In this document: positions 50,858 to 59,632 of the stretch, in pieces
How positions within the stretch are numbered: the first letter of the stretch is position 1
Layout of the letters: every line of letters starts with the position of its first letter
Assembly (NCBI GenBank): GCA_965214035.1
Contig: OZ243932.1
Coordinates: 1 to 64,000 of the forward strand
Source of the DNA: JAJDYQ01 sp965214035
GTDB lineage: Bacteria > Pseudomonadota > Gammaproteobacteria > JAJDYQ01
Length of the DNA: 64,000 nucleotides
Direction: 5' to 3'
The notes under the pieces: generated by a model
The model's database searches: none
Told to the model about the DNA's origin: nothing
What the model saw: the letters and a program-made list of their open reading frames with translations, nothing else
Program-made: the position numbers and the translations under genes

Positions 50858-52152
50858 TGATTCACGCGATTCTTAACAAGATGGTCGCTGTTCCCGCGTC
50901 ACTGCTGGCCTGGGTGGACAGGCGTTTCCCGATAACCAAAATGTGGAATGAGCATCTGGCTCACTACTATGTACCGAAGAATTTTAACTTCTGGTACTTT
51001 TTTGGTTCTCTTGCGCTGGTAGTTCTGGCTATTCAGATCATAACCGGTATTTTTCTGACAATGAACTATAAGCCGTCTGAGGCCGAGGCGTTCGCTTCCG
51101 TTGAGTTCATTATGCGCGATGTGAATTATGGCTGGCTGATCCGCTATATGCATTCTACTGGTGCCTCTGCATTTTTTATTGTGGTTTATCTGCACATGTT
51201 TCGCGGCCTGATGTACGGTTCTTACAAGCAGCCGCGCGAGCTGTTGTGGATTCTGGGCATGCTGATCTATATGACCTTGATGGCTGAGGCATTTCTGGGT
51301 TATCTGTTACCCTGGGGGCAGATGTCTTTCTGGGGCGCCCAGGTTATTGTATCGCTGTTTGAGGCCATGCCGTTTGGTATTGGCCTACCGTTGGCAGAGT
51401 GGATTCGCGGTGACTTTACGATTTCCGATGCAACGCTGAACCGGTTCTTTGCTTATCATGTGATTGCAGTTCCTCTGGCACTGCTGGCTTTGGTGGCCGC
51501 ACATATTATTGCCCTGCATGAGGTCGGCCCTAATAATCCAGATGGCATCGACATCAACGATAATCAGGATGATGATGGCGTTCCGCTGGATGGTATTCCT
51601 TTCCATCCTTACTACACGGTCAAGGATATCGTGGGCGTGGTTGTCTTCCTTATTTTCTTTTTCTCGGTAGTATTTTATGCCCCTGAGATGGGAGGCTGGT
51701 TTCTGGAACATAACAATTTTCTGCCGGCCGATCCGTTAAAAACGCCTGAGCATATTGCGCCATTATGGTATTTCACACCGTTTTACTCGATTTTACGTGC
51801 GTTCACTTACCCGTTTCTGGGAATTGATGCCAAACTATGGGGCGTACTGGCGATGGGATTTTCACAATTGTTATTTTTCTTTCTGCCCTGGTTGGACCGC
51901 AGCCCGGTGAGGTCAATACGTTACCGGGGGCCATATTTCCGTTGTGCGCTGTATTCGTTCGCGCTGGCATTTGTAGTGCTGGGTTATCTGGGAGTCAAAT
52001 CCCCAACGGAAACCGATCTTTTCCTGTTTAATAATACTGTCTGGGCACAGATTTTTACTGTCGTATATTTTGCCTTTTTCCTTCTGATGCCATGGTACAC
52101 AAAGATGGATAATGATGAGGACCGTCCCCTCCCTGCACGGGTGACCGGATAA
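50857..52152 (+). CDS. petB: Cytochrome b of the bc1 complex
   Basis: A 431-residue, eight-helix cytochrome b. Haem-ligand histidines are in GASAFFIVVYLHMFRGL and FAYHVIAVPLALLALVAAHI. The Qo-site segment reads IAPLWYFTPFYSILRAF, so the PEWY position is PLWY; beta- and gammaproteobacteria often carry non-PEWY variants such as PVWY. Its stop shares a base with petC. Confidence 0.96.
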   Translation: MIHAILNKMVAVPASLLAWVDRRFPITKMWNEHLAHYYVPKNFNFWYFFGSLALVVLAIQIITGIFLTMNYKPSEAEAFASVEFIMRDVNYGWLIRYMHSTGASAFFIVVYLHMFRGLMYGSYKQPRELLWILGMLIYMTLMAEAFLGYLLPWGQMSFWGAQVIVSLFEAMPFGIGLPLAEWIRGDFTISDATLNRFFAYHVIAVPLALLALVAAHIIALHEVGPNNPDGIDINDNQDDDGVPLDGIPFHPYYTVKDIVGVVVFLIFFFSVVFYAPEMGGWFLEHNNFLPADPLKTPEHIAPLWYFTPFYSILRAFTYPFLGIDAKLWGVLAMGFSQLLFFFLPWLDRSPVRSIRYRGPYFRCALYSFALAFVVLGYLGVKSPTETDLFLFNNTVWAQIFTVVYFAFFLLMPWYTKMDNDEDRPLPARVTG

Positions 52153-52907
52153 TGGATATTAAAATAACCAGAAAAATTATTCTGGCTGTTCTGCTTTTTG
52201 TGCCGGGATTATTGTCTGCTGCTGGCGGTACTTCACTGTTGTACACCACGCCGCATATCAATGAGACCGACCGGGTGGCCATTCAGCGCGGTGCCCGTAT
52301 TTTTGTCAACTATTGTCTGACCTGTCACTCGGCCGAGTATATGCGCTACAAACGTGTTGCGGATGATCTGGGTATCCGTGAAGATATCATGAAGAAAAAC
52401 CTGATGTTTGCATCGGACAAGATTCACGAAAGCATGGTGGCTGCCATTGAGGCAGACGATGCCAGACGGTGGTTTGGTGTGCTGCCCCCGGATTTGTCGG
52501 TCATCGCCCGCGCCCGTACTCGTGAATGGCTATACAATTATTTTATGACATTCTATAGGGACGACAAGAGCCCGGTCGGTGTCAATAATGCAACATTCCC
52601 CGGTGCGGCCATGCCTAATGTACTGTGGGAGTTACAGGGTTGGCAGGAGCCGGTTTATGAAGTCCATACGAATGCTGAAGGTGGGGAAGAGCGAACCATT
52701 GTCGGCATGGAGCTGGTTGAGCCGGGAAAACAAACTGCCAAAGAATTCAAACAGACGATACGTGATCTGGTAACCTTTATGGTTTACATGGCTGAACCTG
52801 CTGAACTCGAGCGCCACCGGCTGGGATTCTGGGTATTGGCATTTCTGTTTGTACTGTTAATGATCTCTTATGCCCTGAAGCGTGAATACTGGCGGGATGT
52901 TCACTAA
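52152..52907 (+). CDS. petC: Cytochrome c1 of the bc1 complex
   Basis: A 251-residue membrane-anchored c-type cytochrome. The signal sequence is ILAVLLFVPGLLSAAGG. The haem site is CLTCHSAEYMRYKR, the probable axial methionine is in PGAAMPNVLWEL, and the C-terminal anchor is LGFWVLAFLFVLLMISYAL. It completes the bc1 complex with petA and petB. Confidence 0.96.
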   Translation: MDIKITRKIILAVLLFVPGLLSAAGGTSLLYTTPHINETDRVAIQRGARIFVNYCLTCHSAEYMRYKRVADDLGIREDIMKKNLMFASDKIHESMVAAIEADDARRWFGVLPPDLSVIARARTREWLYNYFMTFYRDDKSPVGVNNATFPGAAMPNVLWELQGWQEPVYEVHTNAEGGEERTIVGMELVEPGKQTAKEFKQTIRDLVTFMVYMAEPAELERHRLGFWVLAFLFVLLMISYALKREYWRDVH

Positions 52908-52945
52908 AAATCCGGTTTTTCACATTAATCAGGAGTTAAGCTAGT

Positions 52946-53572
52946 ATGAGTGCGATTGCCAATCGTCGTTCGATGATGATTTTATTTTCATCGTCCACCT
53001 CTCCGCTGTCTCATTGTGTCCGTCTGGTCATGGCGGAAAAAAATATTGCCTCCGAGATTGTCGATGTCGGTTCCGAAGGTCACATGAAAGAGCTTGCTGA
53101 GGTTAGCCCTTATGGCAATGTGCCGACTCTGGTGGATCGCGAACTGGTGGTTTATGACGTGAGGATTATCAGCGAATATCTGGATGAGCGGTTTCCTCAT
53201 CCGCCGCTGATGCCCGCTGACCCGGTTTCTCGCACGAATTCCAGGTTGGCGTTGTATCGGGTGTTTGAAGACTGGTACAGTCTTTTGCCGGATGTGGAAA
53301 GCAGAGACCGTGAGGTATCGGCCGTGGCAAAGAAGCGGTTGCGTGAGGAGATTGCGTCCAGTGCCGATATATTTTCCGTTAAATCATTTTTCCTCAGTGA
53401 CGACATGACCCTGGTTGATTGTGCTGTGGCCCCTGTGCTGTGGCGGTTGCCGTACCATCGTATTGATCTGCCGCGTCAGGCCCGAGTCATAGAACAGTAC
53501 GCCGAGCGGATTTTTTCCCGACCATCCTTTCAGATCTGTTTGACTGAACCGGAGCGGGAAATGCAGTACTGA
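52946..53572 (+). CDS. sspA: Stringent starvation protein A (GST-fold)
   Basis: A 208-residue glutathione-transferase-fold RNA polymerase-associated protein. Markers are MILFSSSTSPLSHCVRLVMA, SPYGNVPTLVDRELVVYDVR and IISEYLDERFPHPPLMP. sspA next to petABC is common in gammaproteobacteria; the usual partner sspB does not follow here. ATG 52946 has GGAG ten bases upstream. Confidence 0.92.
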   Translation: MSAIANRRSMMILFSSSTSPLSHCVRLVMAEKNIASEIVDVGSEGHMKELAEVSPYGNVPTLVDRELVVYDVRIISEYLDERFPHPPLMPADPVSRTNSRLALYRVFEDWYSLLPDVESRDREVSAVAKKRLREEIASSADIFSVKSFFLSDDMTLVDCAVAPVLWRLPYHRIDLPRQARVIEQYAERIFSRPSFQICLTEPEREMQY

Positions 53573-53633
53573 TAGCAGACAGGCTTACAGGCAGTATATG
53601 AGCTGGAATTACAGCAGTGCGATCATAACCTGA

Positions 53634-54608
53634 ATGTCCAGTTCCCGGCAGCTTTCTTCCTCGAAGGTGCGGCACATAAGAATAAGTTGTGATGAAGCCG
53701 ACCAGCGGATTGATAACTTTTTGATGCGATGCTTTAAGGGTGTTCCCAAAAGCCATATTTATCGCATTCTTCGAAAAGGCGAAGTCAGGGTCAACAAAAA
53801 GCGTATTAAGCCCACATACAGGCTGGTTGCGGATGATGAGGTGCGTCTGCCGCCCGTCAGACATTCCAGACAGCGTATGCGCCTGCCGCCTGATACCGTA
53901 CTGGCAGCCGTCGAATCCCGCATTGTGTATGAAGATGACCGGGTTATGGTTTTGAATAAACCCTCCGGTCTTGCGGTTCATGCGGGGTCGGGGATTGGCT
54001 ATGGGGTGATTGATGCCTTCCGGTCGTTGCAGCCCGGAAAGCCATTGTTTCTGGCACATCGTCTGGACCGTGAAACCAGCGGCTGTTTGCTGATTGCACG
54101 TGATCGTCCGGCAATGTTGTCGCTGCACAGGGCAATACACGACGGGAAAATGGATAAATATTATGCCGCACTATTGATGGGAAGCTGGGGGCAGGACAGG
54201 CGAACGGTTGATATTCGTCTGCAATCTGGCAGGGACCGGGGCGGCAGGCGTCTGGTTCGTGCCAGTGATGAGGGCAAGCCGGCGGTCTCTGTATTTTATC
54301 CACTACAGGAATATGCTGGCGGCGAATGTGGAACCACCGCAACACTGATGAAAATCAAGCTGATCACGGGCCGCACCCATCAAATTCGTGTCCATGCTCG
54401 TGAAACCGGACATCCGCTGGCCGGAGACCGTCTTTACGGAGACAGAGGCTTCAATCAGGAAATGAAAGCAAATGGTTTGCAGCGCATCTTTTTACATGCC
54501 CGGTCGGTTGATTTCCCTCACCCTGACGATGGTCGTAAAATACATATTGAGTCACCGCTGGATGAAAATTTACAGCAGTTTTTAGAGCGCCTGCAGGTGC
54601 GCATATAA
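53634..54608 (+). CDS. rluC: 23S rRNA pseudouridine synthase RluC
   Basis: A 324-residue pseudouridine synthase of the RluA family. An N-terminal S4 RNA-binding domain (QRIDNFLMRCFKGVPKSHIY) precedes the catalytic LFLAHRLDRETSGCLLIA, whose Asp is the nucleophile. The KLITGRTHQIRVHARETGHP block closes the active site. RluC acts at positions 955, 2504 and 2580 in E. coli. Confidence 0.93.
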   Translation: MSSSRQLSSSKVRHIRISCDEADQRIDNFLMRCFKGVPKSHIYRILRKGEVRVNKKRIKPTYRLVADDEVRLPPVRHSRQRMRLPPDTVLAAVESRIVYEDDRVMVLNKPSGLAVHAGSGIGYGVIDAFRSLQPGKPLFLAHRLDRETSGCLLIARDRPAMLSLHRAIHDGKMDKYYAALLMGSWGQDRRTVDIRLQSGRDRGGRRLVRASDEGKPAVSVFYPLQEYAGGECGTTATLMKIKLITGRTHQIRVHARETGHPLAGDRLYGDRGFNQEMKANGLQRIFLHARSVDFPHPDDGRKIHIESPLDENLQQFLERLQVRI

Positions 54609-54617
54609 CGGGGTCTC

Positions 54618-55334
54618 GTGAGTACTGTAAAGCAGTTTGATTTGATTGTGTTTGACTGGGATGGCACATTGATGGATTCACGTACCCAGATCGTTGGTTG
54701 TATGCGTCAGGCATTACAGGATTGCAGATTACCTGATATGAGCGATCTCGAACTTCAGCAGGTGATTGGTCTGGGGCTGCATGAAGCGGTTCGCCAGCTT
54801 CTCCCTGAACAGTCCGGTGCTGTGATTGAACAGGTGGTTGAGGCTTACCGAATGTGCTGGCTGGGTGCGCCACCGCGATTAAGCCGGTTTTTTGAGGGTA
54901 TTGAGGCATTACTTTATACACTGTCTGATAGAGGTGTATGTATGGCGGTCGCAACTGGCAAGAGCCGGAGGGGGCTGGACAGGCAGTTTTCTGAAACCGG
55001 TACCGGGCACCTGTTCGCTGCCTCCCGCTGTGCGGACGAAACCCGATCAAAGCCTGCCCCTGACATGCTGCTGGAAATTCTTGAAATGCTGGCAAAAAAA
55101 CCACAGGATACGCTGATGGTCGGCGATAGTACTTACGACATGCAAATGGCCCGATCTGTCGGAGTTGACCGGCTGGCAGCAGGTTATGGTGTTCATGATA
55201 CAGAGCAGTTGAGCGCATACAACCCCATCGGCATGATGAGAACCCCCGGTGAGCTTGTGAAATGGTTTGAATACAATATGTCAGGTGCGGATCGAGAGCG
55301 ACCAGATACTGTGGTCCTGAAAGGCTCTGGTTAA
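54618..55334 (+). CDS. HAD-family phosphatase (Gph-like)
   Basis: A 238-residue HAD hydrolase. Motif I is VFDWDGTLMDS, motif II AVATGKSRRGL, motif III K in RSKPAPDM and motif IV MVGDSTYDMQMA. The overall pattern is that of phosphoglycolate phosphatase-like proteins often found beside rluC. GTG 54618 lies nine bases after rluC. Substrate unproven. Confidence 0.88.
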   Translation: MSTVKQFDLIVFDWDGTLMDSRTQIVGCMRQALQDCRLPDMSDLELQQVIGLGLHEAVRQLLPEQSGAVIEQVVEAYRMCWLGAPPRLSRFFEGIEALLYTLSDRGVCMAVATGKSRRGLDRQFSETGTGHLFAASRCADETRSKPAPDMLLEILEMLAKKPQDTLMVGDSTYDMQMARSVGVDRLAAGYGVHDTEQLSAYNPIGMMRTPGELVKWFEYNMSGADRERPDTVVLKGSG

Positions 55335-55372
55335 GCTGGAGCATTCATTAAATTTTATCTGAGGTAAATATT

Positions 55373-56302
55373 ATGGATGATAAAGCTGGTAAAACGACAA
55401 ACTTTGAACAGGATATTGTAGAAAAGCTCGCCTTTGCTGCGATTAATGAGCAACGTCGGACTCGACGGTGGAGAATCTTTTTTATCTCCCTGTTTTTTAT
55501 TTATCTGTTTTCAATTCCATTGCTGATGATTGGCAAGCTGGATTTTGATATCGAAACCAGTCAAAAGCACACGGCGCTTGTTGATTTGTATGGCATTATC
55601 AGTTCAGAGTCAGAGGCTAGTGCTGACAAGGTGGTGACGGCGCTTCGAGACGCCTTTGCAGACAAGAATACGGCAGGTGTTATTCTGAGAATTAACAGCC
55701 CCGGAGGAAGCCCTGTTCAATCCAGCTATATTTACATGGAAATGAAACGTCTGCGTGAAAAATATCCGAATATACCGCTTTATTCTGTTATCTCTGATCT
55801 TTGTGCATCGGGAGGCTATTATGTTGCTGTCGGGGCTGACAGGATTTATGCGAATGAATCAAGTATTATTGGTTCTATTGGCGTTATTATGAATGGCTTT
55901 GGCTTTGAGGGCACCATGAAAAAGCTCGGTGTAGAACGTCGTTTACTGACGGCAGGAGAGCATAAAGCCCTGATGGATCCGTTCTCGCCGGTGGATGAAG
56001 TCGAAAAAGCCCATCTTCAGCTCATGCTGGGGGAGATTCATCAGGACTTTATAAAGACGGTGCGGGAGGGACGGGGCGACAGGTTGCCTCGCGACGAGGC
56101 ATTGTTCAGCGGTCTGGTCTGGACCGGTGAAAAAGCCAGAGAGCTTGGTTTGATAGATGAGTTCGGCAGCGCCGGATATGTTGCACGGGAAGTTATCAAG
56201 GCTGAAGATATAGTAAATTATACTCAACAGAAAGATATTATCGGTAGAATTTCAGATAATCTTGGCGTCGCCATCGTCAATCAACTCAGTAAAATCTGGT
56301 AA
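55373..56302 (+). CDS. sppA: Signal peptide peptidase SppA-like (S49 family)
   Basis: A 309-residue inner-membrane serine protease of the short SppA form. One membrane helix (IFFISLFFIYLFSIPLLMIG) precedes the catalytic domain. LRINSPGGSPVQSSYIY forms the oxyanion region, SDLCASGGYYVAVGAD holds the nucleophilic serine, and GEHKALMDPFSP the general-base lysine. It degrades cleaved signal peptides. Gene order rluC-gph-sppA is a common gammaproteobacterial set. Confidence 0.92.
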   Translation: MDDKAGKTTNFEQDIVEKLAFAAINEQRRTRRWRIFFISLFFIYLFSIPLLMIGKLDFDIETSQKHTALVDLYGIISSESEASADKVVTALRDAFADKNTAGVILRINSPGGSPVQSSYIYMEMKRLREKYPNIPLYSVISDLCASGGYYVAVGADRIYANESSIIGSIGVIMNGFGFEGTMKKLGVERRLLTAGEHKALMDPFSPVDEVEKAHLQLMLGEIHQDFIKTVREGRGDRLPRDEALFSGLVWTGEKARELGLIDEFGSAGYVAREVIKAEDIVNYTQQKDIIGRISDNLGVAIVNQLSKIW

Positions 56303-56654
56303 TCAGCCGTGCTCGATAGCCCTTTTACTGTCGGGGTGCACACCTGGTTTGTTATGTTCTCTGTCTATATGGTGTGCCAGCTCAAAGTCCAGCCGTGATA
56401 TGTCGCCTGTGCTGTGAGTTATGAGATCAACAGACACACAGTTATAGACATTACACCATTCTGGATGGTGGGCCATCTCTTCTGCTATATCCGCGACGGC
56501 CTGCATAAAACACCATGGCGATTATGAAGTCGTGGAATGCAAAGGCTTTATGCAGTTTTCCTGCGGACACCTGCCAGGGATTCCGGTTGCCGGCGTTTAA
56601 CTGATTCAGCCTGTGCCGGATTTCTTCTCTGGTCAATGAATATACACCTGGCAT
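56303..56654 (-). pseudogene. phhB: Pterin-4a-carbinolamine dehydratase, frameshifted
   Basis: The two halves of a PhhB protein lie in different frames. The first reads MPGVYSLTREEIRHRLNQLN...FAFHDFIIAMVF. The second reads MQAVADIAEEMAHHPEWCNV and continues VSVDLITHSTGDISRLD. AHHPEW and the TH.TGDI segment are the active site. One extra T in the run complementary to 56507-56510 breaks the frame. The enzyme recycles tetrahydrobiopterin cofactor. Its ATG overlaps the maf stop, and it abuts the sppA stop tail to tail. Confidence 0.8.
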
Positions 56655-57259
56655 CAAATACTGTCTGGCGTTGCAGTCAGAACATCTATTCCCCAGTTAT
56701 CAAGCAGGCGAACCAGTTGAATAAGCGGTAAGCCAATAAGTGAACCGGGATCATTACCTTGTAGTCTTTCAAACAGGGCGATACCCAGGCCTTCGGCTCT
56801 GAAGCTGCCGGCACATTGGTAGGGTTGCTCTGTTTTCAGATAGCAATCTATCTGGTAATCAGTGAGCTCCCTGAAAATAACATCAAAGGGTTCGACCAGA
56901 GACTGATACCGATCCTTTTCGATATGGTATAGGCATAACCCGGTCAGAAATCGTACTTTCCTGCCCGAGGCCCGTTGAAGCTGTCTCAGGGCATGATCAT
57001 GGTTGCCTGGTTTGCCGAGAATCTCATCATCGATAACGCAAACCTGATCGGAACCAATAGCCAGACCGGAAGAAAAATGTTTGCGGGCGGCCCTGGCTTT
57101 GGCAATGGATAAACGCTCAACCAAAGCCTCCGCCGATTCACCATCCTGAACAGACTCATCAACTTCCGGTTTGCAGGTTTGAAATGTCAGGCTCAGGCGG
57201 GCCAGCAAATCCCGGCGGAATGGAGATGTGGAGGATAAAATCAAAGGCAGCTTGCTCAT
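56654..57259 (-). CDS. Maf/YceF-type nucleotide pyrophosphatase
   Basis: A 201-residue Maf-family protein. Markers are LILSSTSPFRRDLLARLSL, PEVDESVQDGESAEALVERL, AIGSDQVCVIDDEILGKPG and AGSFRAEGLGIALFERLQG-NDPGSLIGLPL. The SDQ and GSF features indicate the YceF branch, which hydrolyses 7-methyl-GTP, rather than the dTTP/UTP branch. ATG 57259 is clear, but the ribosome binding site is weak. The rpmF and yceD neighbours usual in enterics are absent. Confidence 0.9.
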   Translation of the reverse strand: MSKLPLILSSTSPFRRDLLARLSLTFQTCKPEVDESVQDGESAEALVERLSIAKARAARKHFSSGLAIGSDQVCVIDDEILGKPGNHDHALRQLQRASGRKVRFLTGLCLYHIEKDRYQSLVEPFDVIFRELTDYQIDCYLKTEQPYQCAGSFRAEGLGIALFERLQGNDPGSLIGLPLIQLVRLLDNWGIDVLTATPDSI

Positions 57260-57376
57260 GGATTTACCGTGGTCCCTCTGTACTCAAAACCTCGTCAATG
57301 ACCGGGGCTCGCGCTTTCAATAATATAAAAGGAACAAACATGCCGTTACACCCTGCAAACAGCCAACCCTGTTGAC

Positions 57377-58450
57377 TCAGCCTGCCTGATTTATACCAAG
57401 CGGGTCATCAGGATTAACGCCATCCATAAATGGCTTCCGCCTGTCTGTATGGGTAAGCTGATATATCAGGCCGACCCAGTTTCCCATTACGGACTCCGCT
57501 GTATCGTGCCACGTATTATCGATATAAGGAACAATGATAGATTCCGGGAACTCTGGAATTTCCCCTCCACTGTGTGACCTGTCACGTAAAAGCAGGCCGT
57601 ATTCTCTGAGTATGGCCTGTTCGCGTGGATACAGATAGCTGTCCGGGAATGGTGGGTGGTTATCGATCTGTCCCTCGACATAAAGCTGCAAGTCACGCTT
57701 GTACTCTTTCAGAAGGGAGACGGTATCATATTCCTGATGACCCTGAAAAAAGACAAAGCGCAGCCCATCGAGACTGGTGGCCAAATGTACACCAATCTCG
57801 CTTTCCACCAGTATGTGAAGGCCAGCATCCCTGAACTGTTGTGCACTAATCGCATTCCAGCGGGAATGGGGGACATCGAAGCGGCTGTTGATGTCAACGA
57901 CAAGGGGATGCTGGGGCATGACGACTCTATGCGGATAAATACCCCAGATTTTTTTCGGTTGTGGCGTACGCTTTTGTCCGTATCGGAATTCGAGTACAGC
58001 ATGTGTTGCCAGACAGGAGCACAATGTTGATGTCACATTATCATAGGCCCAATCGACAACCCGGATCAGAGGTTCCCGAAAAGGCTGGCAGGTCAGGTCC
58101 GGGCCGACGATATTCGCACCCGTGATAATGAGGGCATCCAGCCCCTGTTCCTGGATCTGCTCAAAAGATTCATAGTATCGATCAATATGCGCCTGTGCTT
58201 TTGTACCACGCTTTAACTCCGGCAGAGTGAACAGGTGGATGTAAAATTGTGCAATGGAGTTGCTTTCGCCGATCAGTCGGAAAAACTGCCTTTCGGTTGC
58301 AGCAAGTGCTGCATCAGGCATCATATTTAACAGGCCAATATGCTGCTCTCTGATATCCTGCTGGCGTGCGGCTGTTTCACTGAGTACGGTTTGTCCACTT
58401 TGACGCAGCCGGTCAAGTGACGGAAGTTGATTGTGATTAACCAGAGGCAT
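57377..58450 (-). CDS. metA: Homoserine O-acyltransferase (MetA family)
   Basis: A 357-residue MetA/HTS-family enzyme, the first committed step of methionine synthesis. The catalytic cysteine is in LCSCLATHAVLEFRYG, the histidine in FVFFQGHQEYDTVSLL, and LIITGANIVGPDL forms the core. MetA proteins may use succinyl- or acetyl-CoA, and this sequence alone does not settle which. A P-loop gene lies four bases upstream on the same strand, a pairing seen in other proteobacteria. Confidence 0.9.
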   Translation of the reverse strand: MPLVNHNQLPSLDRLRQSGQTVLSETAARQQDIREQHIGLLNMMPDAALAATERQFFRLIGESNSIAQFYIHLFTLPELKRGTKAQAHIDRYYESFEQIQEQGLDALIITGANIVGPDLTCQPFREPLIRVVDWAYDNVTSTLCSCLATHAVLEFRYGQKRTPQPKKIWGIYPHRVVMPQHPLVVDINSRFDVPHSRWNAISAQQFRDAGLHILVESEIGVHLATSLDGLRFVFFQGHQEYDTVSLLKEYKRDLQLYVEGQIDNHPPFPDSYLYPREQAILREYGLLLRDRSHSGGEIPEFPESIIVPYIDNTWHDTAESVMGNWVGLIYQLTHTDRRKPFMDGVNPDDPLGINQAG

Positions 58451-58453
58451 GTA

Positions 58454-59299
58454 CTACTTTCTCGCTATTGCAGCTTCAAGTAACTCGAGGAATCCGTCTT
58501 CATCGTTTATTCCAGCCACCTCCTGTGAGGTGACCGTATAACCATGCGGATCGGCGATGGCCTCATAGCGGGGTATCCGGGAATGAAACAGCCGGGGGAA
58601 AATCCAGCGGGTAAATTCATCCGGGTCCATCTGGGCTGCGTATTGCAGATTATTTTCATTCAAATAGATCGCTAATTGCTCATCAAGAAATTCCTGACGG
58701 TAGTAAAGTGGTTTGGGTGCGCTCTGTGCGCGTCGTATTAATTCTTCCTCTTCCTCGCGGTCAGTGATCCGGATATAGAGTATCAGAGTATGCTTTACCA
58801 GCAGGTCAATTGGTCCGGGGTCGGTTAGCTCGCACAGTGAACCGCCGACATCGTTGATGAAATTCTGATAGCCATATATTTCTCCGGCCTTGCGGATGAA
58901 TTTAGGAACATCATACATGGCGGCCACCTCTGCATCATGGTATCTGGCCTGACGCTGACGAAAGTCCTCAAGCGGTACGCCGCCACGCTCCGGGTCGCCA
59001 GGTTTGCCGACATAGCTAAGCAGTGGTCCAAGATCGTTGATGCGGATATTGTTGCGGATATAAATCCAGTCCCGCCGTAACAGATCACGCAAAAAGGGAA
59101 TGTCCATGGCCTGCCGCTTTACCAGGTCCAGGATGGGTTCATCAAGGTAGCGGGTACCGATTCGGTAGTCGCTCGAATAATGAAACCAGCCACATCTTCT
59201 CAACATACCTGATAGATAAGTCTTGCCCACGCCCGACATGCCTAACAGGGTAATTCGTTTATTCTTCCAGGCACGGAACTCATTAACTGAAAATAACAC
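58454..59299 (-). CDS. P-loop ATPase co-located with metA
   Basis: A 281-residue protein with Walker A LLGMSGVGKTYLSG at about residues 18-31 and FINDVGGSLCELTD as a Walker B-like site. The region ILYIRITDREEEEELIRRAQ is acidic and helical. It resembles shikimate-kinase-fold ATPases encoded with methionine genes in several gammaproteobacteria. The function is unknown; coupling to metA translation or enzyme activity is inferred only from the four-base spacing. ATG 59299 is the start. Confidence 0.75.
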   Translation of the reverse strand: MLFSVNEFRAWKNKRITLLGMSGVGKTYLSGMLRRCGWFHYSSDYRIGTRYLDEPILDLVKRQAMDIPFLRDLLRRDWIYIRNNIRINDLGPLLSYVGKPGDPERGGVPLEDFRQRQARYHDAEVAAMYDVPKFIRKAGEIYGYQNFINDVGGSLCELTDPGPIDLLVKHTLILYIRITDREEEEELIRRAQSAPKPLYYRQEFLDEQLAIYLNENNLQYAAQMDPDEFTRWIFPRLFHSRIPRYEAIADPHGYTVTSQEVAGINDEDGFLELLEAAIARK

Positions 59300-59632
59300 G
59301 GCGACTCTCCGGTGTATCGCTGTCTATAACTGGGAACAGACTATACCAGAATTATTATTGATAGCTGCTGGTTTGGGTATCAGAGGTATTGAGTATCCTG
59401 CAAAGTCCGATTTCAATCCGCCACCGTTATAGCTTTTGTCTCTGGGCAGAGATGGGAACCGATTTGAAGTACCGTAACATTTGGCATGGCTTTGTAAAAA
59501 AGATAGTATTGGAGTCCCCTGCTTTTAACGTATCAATATATTCATGCAAATCCGATTTCTGGGCAGGCATTTTTGAAACAGGAATCTAAATGCCGAAATT
59601 GCAGCCCGGACTGAATGAATGGAGGTTCCCTG
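59300..59632. other. Divergent intergenic region, metA partner gene / mutS
   Basis: No gene is seen. It must hold promoters for both directions, but no strong -10/-35 pair stands out. The mutS ribosome binding site (GGAGG, about 59620) is at its right edge. Confidence 0.5.

Noticed and set aside
50857..52152. PLWY instead of PEWY in cytochrome b as an inactivating change
   Set aside because: Non-PEWY variants (for example PVWY) are normal in beta- and gammaproteobacterial bc1 complexes.
57340..57375. Tiny plus-strand ORF (MPLHPANSQPC) with AAGGA upstream, between maf and metA
   Set aside because: It is eleven codons long, has no family and lies between minus-strand genes; it is indistinguishable from chance.
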